Shown here in pieces: positions 14,486 through 19,213 of a stretch of 19,213 nucleotides of DNA. The notes beneath the pieces were generated by a model. The model made no database searches. It saw nothing but the letters and a program-made list of their open reading frames with translations, and was not told the origin of the DNA. Source of the DNA: an uncultured Clostridium sp. (GTDB lineage Bacteria > Bacillota > Clostridia > TANB77 > CAG-508). The translations under genes were made by a program, and so were the position numbers. The DNA lies in contig USNR01000026.1 of NCBI GenBank assembly GCA_900556135.1, positions 1 through 19,213 of the forward strand, in the 5' to 3' direction. Numbering within the stretch: position 1 is the first letter of the stretch; the number at the start of each line of letters is the position of its first letter.

Positions 14486-15994
14486 TTATTGTTTTTTTCT
14501 TCTAGCAATCCATACTAGTATTCCTATAATTATAATTAATACTGGAACTCCAAATATAATTGCCTTAACTATACTATTCTGTGCATCTGTATATGTGAAT
14601 GTTACAGAATCATATTTTTTTCTAATTGTTATGGTATCTTCTCTTTCATTTAAGTAAGCAACAGCATTTGCTACAATATCTTGATTGTTATACACATATG
14701 GCATATAATATGAATATTCGCCAATCACATAACTATTCTTTGCAAAAATATCATTCGAATAAAGTATTAATTTTGATGTTTTTTCATCATCTATTTTTTT
14801 TGTTACTAAAACACCTATTTTATAAGACATTGTATCCCCATCTTCAGATGTTTTACTTGGGAAAGTTATATTCAAGTTTGTTCTTACAAAAGATAATGAT
14901 GTTGTTGTTAACAACGTTTCATATTCCACTCCCAATTCTTCAATTTTCTCTTCATCACTAGTAACTGTTATCGGTGCAGCATCTTTAAATGCTACCTTTA
15001 AGTTCATATTCATATTTTTAGTTGTACTATTAGATTCGACTTCTTCTACTATTGCTTTTGGATAAACACTTAGCATATTATTTGTATTTCCCTCATATAT
15101 TACACCATTTTCTATTGTAACACCATATACTGCTAAAACTTGATTAAAGTTTGTTAGGTCAACATTTGACATATTTGCTCCACATAGTAACAATAATTTT
15201 CCGCCATTATTAATATAATTAATTATATAGTCTTTTTCACTTTCTGTAATATCGCTCTTTAATGTTGTAATTACCAAACAATCGCAATCTTCTGGCACTC
15301 TACCAGCAGTTAATAAATCCACAGTATCAATTTCATTTGCATCATCTTTTAATGTTTGCATTATTATAGTAAAATCGGAAGTTTGATACATTGTATGGCT
15401 CGACAAAAAATATATCTTAGGCTTTACTTCACTTGTAACATCAACTATTGCATTAGTAACAGCCTCTTCTGTTTTATCAACTTCTTTATTTGTTGAAAAG
15501 TCATATGTAACTAAATCACTTGATGTTAATATTGTTTCTTTTTCACCTGAATCAACAATTATTAATGAACTATCTTCACTTAATGAATATTTACTCATCA
15601 AATCAGATCTTGATGTCAAATCATCAATTTCAACAATTTTAATCTTTTTATTTAGACCTTCATATTTTTTAATTAAATCTGCATTATCCTTATAATTTAT
15701 TAAGGTTATAGTAACATCTTTATCTAATGCCCCAACCTTGCTCTTTGTTTCGTCAGATAAAGAATATATTTTTTCTGACGTAAGGTCTATTTCTGGCAAA
15801 GTAACTTTGTCTAATAACATTGTAACTCCAAGATATATTGCAATTATTATTGCCACTAATAATATTGTTGTTGCTCCATTTACAAGCCACTTCTTACTTA
15901 AAAACTCTACAAATTTATTAAAACATTTCTTTATTTTTCCGTCTTCCTTTTCTTCAAATGTTGACAACGCTTTTTCAGTTCTATTATTTTTCAC
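14486..15994 (-). CDS. GldG-like ABC transporter auxiliary protein
   Basis: A 502-aa protein with a cytoplasmic N-terminus, transmembrane helix about 38-61, a large extracellular part and a C-terminal helix about 472-494 followed by ARRKKQ. DLTSEKIYSLSDETKSKVGAL (about 71-91) is the typical GldG/ABC_transp_aux opening ('lT..klYsLSe.T...l..L'). PKIYFLSSHTMYQTSDF and NYINNGGKLLLLCG match later parts of the same family. In gliding bacteroidetes GldA-GldF-GldG form one ABC complex; in Firmicutes the homologous trio is an exporter of unknown substrate. GTG start with AAGGAG 10 nt upstream, 14 nt after the permease stop. Last gene of the ABC operon, closed by the hairpin at 14425-14457. Confidence 0.87.
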   Translation of the reverse strand: MKNNRTEKALSTFEEKEDGKIKKCFNKFVEFLSKKWLVNGATTILLVAIIIAIYLGVTMLLDKVTLPEIDLTSEKIYSLSDETKSKVGALDKDVTITLINYKDNADLIKKYEGLNKKIKIVEIDDLTSRSDLMSKYSLSEDSSLIIVDSGEKETILTSSDLVTYDFSTNKEVDKTEEAVTNAIVDVTSEVKPKIYFLSSHTMYQTSDFTIIMQTLKDDANEIDTVDLLTAGRVPEDCDCLVITTLKSDITESEKDYIINYINNGGKLLLLCGANMSNVDLTNFNQVLAVYGVTIENGVIYEGNTNNMLSVYPKAIVEEVESNSTTKNMNMNLKVAFKDAAPITVTSDEEKIEELGVEYETLLTTTSLSFVRTNLNITFPSKTSEDGDTMSYKIGVLVTKKIDDEKTSKLILYSNDIFAKNSYVIGEYSYYMPYVYNNQDIVANAVAYLNEREDTITIRKKYDSVTFTYTDAQNSIVKAIIFGVPVLIIIIGILVWIARRKKQ

Positions 15995-16008
15995 TTTTTT
16001 TCATCTCC

Positions 16009-16692
16009 TTACTTAACCAATTTTCTTCTTTTCATTACTATTATTGTTAAACTCATAAATACAAAAGTAAATAGCAATAAAGAAATTATATTTTCTACTG
16101 AAATTACACCCTGTGCAAATTTAAGATAATAATCAATTAATGTAAGTCCTGCTAAGGCTTCACTTATCCCACTAGCAAATAAAGAAATCACTAAAAAGGC
16201 AACAGTTATAACTCCTGCAATTATTTGATTTTCGGTTAAACTAGATGCAAGCATTCCTACTGAAATTGCTGCCATACTAATAAAAATAAATCCTAGTATT
16301 TGACCTAATGCTGTAACAATATTAGGTTTTCCAAAGAAACATAAAATTCCAAAAAACATTAAAGACAATACTAATGTTATTACTATTACAGCAAGTGCTG
16401 CTAGGAATTTTCCCATTACAACACTAAACATTCCTGTTGGCAATGTTAATAATAGCTGTTCAGTTCCCGACTTTCTTTCTTCAGCAAACATCCTCATAGT
16501 CAATATTGGTACAATAATAATTAATCCAAATAATGCAGTATAATAATACAATCCACCAAGGTCAACAGAGCCAGCTGAAAATACCGACAAATAGAACATT
16601 ACACTAAACCATAATAAAAATATTCCTATTACTACATATCCCACAGGAGATAAGAAATAGCCTTTTAATTCTTTTTTAAATACTGCCCACAT
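16009..16692 (-). CDS. ABC-2 type permease (GldF-like)
   Basis: A 227-aa membrane protein with six hydrophobic segments. It starts MWAVFKKELKGYFLSPVGYV, the signature N-terminus of GldF/ABC-2 permeases (KKELkxYFxSPxxYv), and carries MRMFAEERKSGTEQLLLTLP (about 67-86), the cytoplasmic coupling region that touches the ATPase. I chose ATG 16692 because GGAGGT lies 7 nt upstream; an upstream in-frame start at 16716 would add MKKKEVKI with no such site. Its first 17 nt overlap the end of the ATPase gene, so translation is coupled. It should form the membrane channel with the ATPase and GldG-like subunit. Confidence 0.9.
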   Translation of the reverse strand: MWAVFKKELKGYFLSPVGYVVIGIFLLWFSVMFYLSVFSAGSVDLGGLYYYTALFGLIIIVPILTMRMFAEERKSGTEQLLLTLPTGMFSVVMGKFLAALAVIVITLVLSLMFFGILCFFGKPNIVTALGQILGFIFISMAAISVGMLASSLTENQIIAGVITVAFLVISLFASGISEALAGLTLIDYYLKFAQGVISVENIISLLLFTFVFMSLTIIVMKRRKLVK

Positions 16693-17740
16693 TATTTTTA
16701 CCTCCTTTTTTTTCACTTTTATTTTTTATTTTTTCTATCCAACTTTTCTTCTTATTGTCATTATGTTTTTCCACGTCTTTATTGCTTTCTTCTTTTTTAG
16801 CCTTAGTGTTCTTGTCAATCAAACTTAAGAAAGCATCCTCTAATGATGTTTCTGCCTTTTTTAGCTCAAATATAGTCACATTATACTTTGGTAAGACATC
16901 AAATAATTTCTTACGCAAATCTACATTTTCATTAGCTTCTAACATATATTGTTTTGTTCCATCATTATTATCCTTAATCTCTTTGCAACTCTTAAGTTCT
17001 GGAAGTATGGTTTTAATTTTTTTCATATTTTCTTCTTTATCTTCCACTGTCAAAATAATAATATCTTTTTCCTTCGTCTGCTCTTCAAGATGTTCTGGTG
17101 TATCAATTGCAACAATTTCGCCCTTATTAATTATAATAACTTTTTTACAAATTTGACTTACTTCTGATAATATATGTGAACTTAAGATTACTGTATGTTC
17201 TTTTCCTAAATCTTTTATTAAATTTCTAATTTCTGTTATTTGTTTAGGATCTAATCCTACAGTTGGTTCATCTAATATTAGTACATCAGGATTTCCAACT
17301 AAAGCTCCTGCCATACTTACTCTTTGTTTATAGCCTCTAGATAAGTTTCTGATAAGCTTTTTTTCAACATCTTTAAGACCTGTTTCATTTATGGCTTTTT
17401 CTACTTCATTCTTCTTCTCTTTTTTATCAACTTTTTTTAATTCTGCCATATATGTAACAAACTCTTTAACTGTTAAATCATAATATAAAGGAACTCCCTC
17501 TGGCATATAGCCAATTTGTTTTTTAGCTTTTAATGGTTTCTTTAATATATCATATCCATTTATAATTACAGAACCTTCTGTTGGCTCTATATAACCTGTA
17601 ATCATATTCATTGTTGTACTTTTTCCTGCTCCGTTTGGACCAAGGAAGCCAACAATTTCTCCATCATTTACAGTAAAACTTACATCTTTTACTGCAGTAA
17701 AATTACCATACTTTTTGGTGACATTTTTTACTTCTATCAC
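16676..17740 (-). CDS. ABC transporter ATP-binding protein (GldA-like)
   Basis: A 354-aa ATPase subunit. Walker A G34-PNGAGKST42, Q-loop QIGYMPEG (about 85-92), signature LSRGYKQR (about 132-139), Walker B VLILDEPT (about 152-159) and H-loop SSH (about 187-189) are all intact. Residues about 220-310 form the regulatory C-terminal domain of GldA/drug-export ATPases. A very charged Lys/Glu/Asn tail (about 312-348) follows, which is not usual for the family. GTG start with GGAGG 9 nt upstream. The end overlaps the permease start by 17 nt. Driven by the promoter at 17784-17812. Likely powers export of an unknown compound together with the permease and GldG-like protein. Confidence 0.93.
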   Translation of the reverse strand: MIEVKNVTKKYGNFTAVKDVSFTVNDGEIVGFLGPNGAGKSTTMNMITGYIEPTEGSVIINGYDILKKPLKAKKQIGYMPEGVPLYYDLTVKEFVTYMAELKKVDKKEKKNEVEKAINETGLKDVEKKLIRNLSRGYKQRVSMAGALVGNPDVLILDEPTVGLDPKQITEIRNLIKDLGKEHTVILSSHILSEVSQICKKVIIINKGEIVAIDTPEHLEEQTKEKDIIILTVEDKEENMKKIKTILPELKSCKEIKDNNDGTKQYMLEANENVDLRKKLFDVLPKYNVTIFELKKAETSLEDAFLSLIDKNTKAKKEESNKDVEKHNDNKKKSWIEKIKNKSEKKGGKNNVGSI

Positions 17741-17783
17741 TTTTGCTTTCCTCCAATCTCTTATTTCCCTAATAACATTTATG

Positions 17784-17812
17784 ATATTATCACTTTAAAT
17801 TTGCATATGCAA
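17784..17812 (-). promoter_or_regulatory. Promoter of the Gld-type ABC operon, with a palindrome over the -35
   Basis: Minus strand: TTGCAT (17812-17807), 17-nt spacer, TAATAT (17789-17784), about 45 nt before the GTG. A perfect 12-bp palindrome TTGCATATGCAA (17801-17812) covers the -35, as an operator might. The 217-nt gap to yhbY holds only this and the divergent yhbY promoter. Confidence 0.55.
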
Positions 17813-17889
17813 TATCTATTTTATAATTTTCACACAACTTTCACAGAATATGTTTTTATCAGATATATTTAAGCTAATCTCTTACCTGT

Positions 17890-17918
17890 TTGATTTATTA
17901 ATAAATTTGTGGTATTAT
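17890..17918 (+). promoter_or_regulatory. Promoter of yhbY
   Basis: TTGATT (17890-17895), 17-nt spacer, TATTAT (17913-17918), 39 nt before the yhbY ATG; the ribosome site AAAGGA follows at 17944-17949. Confidence 0.6.
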
Positions 17919-17957
17919 AATTACATTATATATAAGATTCAAGAAAGGACAATAAAA

Positions 17958-18248
17958 ATGACAAGTAAAGAACGTGCATATTTAAGAGGTTTAGCCAACA
18001 CAATAACACCTATATTTCAAATAGGAAAAAATGGTATATCAGATAATCTAATAAAACAAGTTGATGATGCTATAGAAGCTAGAGAACTTATTAAATTAAG
18101 TGTTTTAGAAACTGCTCCTTCAGATGTAAAATTTGTTGGTGAAGAATTAGCTAAAAGTACTAATTCAGTATTGGTTCAAACAATCGGAAATAAAATAACT
18201 CTTTTTAGAAAGAATAAAAAAGATTCAAAAATAAACTTTCCTAAATAA
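17958..18248 (+). CDS. yhbY: YhbY family RNA-binding protein (CRM domain)
   Basis: A 96-aa single CRM-domain protein: MTSKERAYLRGLANTITPIF, then the RNA-contacting loop IGKNGIS (GxxG type, about 23-29), LIKQVDDAIEARELIKLSVL, and a C-terminal VQTIGNKITLFRKNK, all typical of YhbY, a small pre-50S ribosome assembly factor. Length matches the family (about 97 aa). The ATG at 17958 has AAAGGA 8 nt upstream; the longer frame back to 17850 would add 36 hydrophobic residues reaching into the promoter and is rejected. Monocistronic, with a terminator that spans its stop codon. Confidence 0.93.
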   Translation: MTSKERAYLRGLANTITPIFQIGKNGISDNLIKQVDDAIEARELIKLSVLETAPSDVKFVGEELAKSTNSVLVQTIGNKITLFRKNKKDSKINFPK

Positions 18249-18263
18249 TGGAAAGTTTATTTT
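18228..18263 (+). terminator. Terminator straddling the yhbY stop
   Basis: Perfect 14-bp stem AAAATAAACTTTCC (18228-18241) with GGAAAGTTTATTTT (18250-18263). The 8-nt loop contains the TAA stop (18246-18248). The left arm encodes the last residues of YhbY. Confidence 0.8.
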
Positions 18264-18278
18264 ATTACATATTTATTA

Positions 18279-18968
18279 TTATTTATTTATTATATCTTTT
18301 ATCCATATCTCGTTTCCACTTTCATCTACTAATCTAAGATTTGGAAATACTTTAGACATTATATCATCTGTAAAAATTGCATCTCCAGCTTTTTGAATTA
18401 TATTTTTTTCTTCAAAAACTTTAACGTCATTATATACGTCTTTCGCCCTAGCTTTATACACATTTATTCCCCAAACTGTTAATAATATATCAACTGAAAA
18501 GAATATTATCAAAGCAATATCTGTTATAATTCTAGCCTTTCCTTTTATTTTATCAATAAATTTATCTATGTATTTTTTTACAAATTCAATTAAAATTATA
18601 GATAGAACTCCCCAAAAAGTACTGTATAACAAACAGATTCTTCCATTGATATTCATAAAATTCGAATAACTCCAGAATCTACTTCCATACATTGCCTCTA
18701 ACATAAAGCTTAATATATACTCTATAAAACTTCCTAATACCGCTCCGTATATAAAAAGTTTAATCTTATGTCCTTTAAATCTATCTAACAGTAATAAAAT
18801 AATCACAGCCCCAACACCATATATTGGGCAAAAAGGTCCTAATATTAAACCTTTTCTACTTTCTAAAATTCCTGTAGTAGCATACCCATATATAGTTTCA
18901 ACAATTAAACCTAATATACTAAAAATCAACATATACCATACAATCTGGTGTACTGTTTGCTTTTTCAT
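18279..18968 (-). CDS. ABC_trans_CmpB/DUF1113 family membrane protein
   Basis: A 229-aa protein with five or six hydrophobic segments in the first ~175 residues. YMLIFSILGLIVETIYGY near the start, GLILGPFCPIYGVGAVII (about 40-57) and FWSYSNFMNINGRICLLYS followed by FWGVLSI (about 98-123) are the conserved blocks of PF06541, annotated as putative ABC transporter permease although no ATPase partner is established. A soluble tail of about 55 residues ends the protein. I prefer the second ATG (18968), 9 nt after AAAGGA; the first (18977) touches that site. No ABC partner gene is adjacent. The function is unknown. Confidence 0.82.
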   Translation of the reverse strand: MKKQTVHQIVWYMLIFSILGLIVETIYGYATTGILESRKGLILGPFCPIYGVGAVIILLLLDRFKGHKIKLFIYGAVLGSFIEYILSFMLEAMYGSRFWSYSNFMNINGRICLLYSTFWGVLSIILIEFVKKYIDKFIDKIKGKARIITDIALIIFFSVDILLTVWGINVYKARAKDVYNDVKVFEEKNIIQKAGDAIFTDDIMSKVFPNLRLVDESGNEIWIKDIINK

Positions 18969-19110
18969 TTTTTCCATTCCTTTCCCAATTGCATATCAAT
19001 TTTCACAATAATCCTAATATCTCTTCTACTTTTATTTTTAATCAGATATTACTATTTTACATTAAAAAATATAAATTTTCCACATTTTTTCATAAAATTT
19101 ATATTTTTTA

Positions 19111-19139
19111 TTGACAAATTTCAATTTTGGCAATATAAT
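19111..19139 (+). promoter_or_regulatory. Perfect consensus sigma-A promoter of tRNA-Arg
   Basis: TTGACA (19111-19116), 17-nt spacer, TATAAT (19134-19139): both hexamers match consensus exactly, 22 nt before the tRNA. Confidence 0.92.
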
Positions 19140-19160
19140 AGTTATTGCAGTTACAGTTAT

Positions 19161-19213
<53 letters not shown>

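Noticed and set aside
14626..14961. A 111-codon plus-strand open frame
   Set aside because: Antisense to the GldG-like gene, with Leu/His-rich shadow composition and no start signal.
17850..17957. N-terminal 36-residue hydrophobic extension of YhbY
   Set aside because: It covers the promoter, YhbY proteins begin at the MTSKERAYL position, and the internal ATG has its own ribosome site.

Overview
The window is about 19 kb of very AT-rich DNA (roughly 25-30 % G+C by eye). Shine-Dalgarno sequences are strong (AGGAGG type), promoters are sigma-A-like with 17-bp spacers, and GTG/TTG starts are common. The gene set includes YhbY, YkvI, DUF5711, CvpA, an LCP protein, a DacF-type DD-carboxypeptidase, ComEA and ABC_trans_CmpB. 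This fits a low-GC Gram-positive organism, most likely an anaerobic Clostridia lineage. Species cannot be told from this window. There is no CRISPR array, insertion sequence or phage module. It looks like ordinary chromosome with two places where genes have been eroded by deletion.

Left part (1-5800). A small unknown gene and a VOC/glyoxalase (bleomycin-resistance-like) gene run rightward. Opposite them is a minus-strand operon with a good promoter at 4501-4529: a YfcE-like phosphodiesterase, a GNAT acetyltransferase, an inosine/xanthosine triphosphatase (YjjX/DUF84 type), a fusion of a nucleoside phosphorylase with a MazG-like NTP pyrophosphohydrolase, a NUDIX hydrolase, and the remnant of a histidine phosphatase. 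The theme is nucleotide-pool cleaning. Beyond the promoter lies a deletion scar joining the front of a response regulator to the tail of what looks like a secreted beta-helix/carbohydrate-binding protein. Next comes a rightward DNA-deoxyinosine (hypoxanthine) glycosylase gene. ITPase, nucleoside phosphorylase and deoxyinosine glycosylase could together deal with deaminated purines at the NTP, nucleoside and DNA level; this is the most interesting functional idea in the window.

Middle (5845-10050). An initiator tRNA-fMet and comEA lie on the minus strand, dacF on the plus strand, and an LCP (LytR-CpsA-Psr) cell-wall ligase on the minus strand. dacF and lcp converge on a bidirectional terminator.

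Right part (10057-17740, all minus). A DUF5711 - cvpA - pilin-like surface protein operon has its own promoter at 13372-13400. Upstream of it lie ykvI and a three-gene Gld-type ABC exporter operon (ATPase, permease, GldG-like). The exporter's terminator overlaps the ykvI ribosome-binding site.

Right edge. yhbY (plus) diverges from the ABC operon and ends in a terminator that spans its stop codon. An ABC_trans_CmpB/DUF1113 membrane protein lies on the minus strand. A tRNA-Arg(UCU) with a perfect consensus promoter is cut off by the window end.
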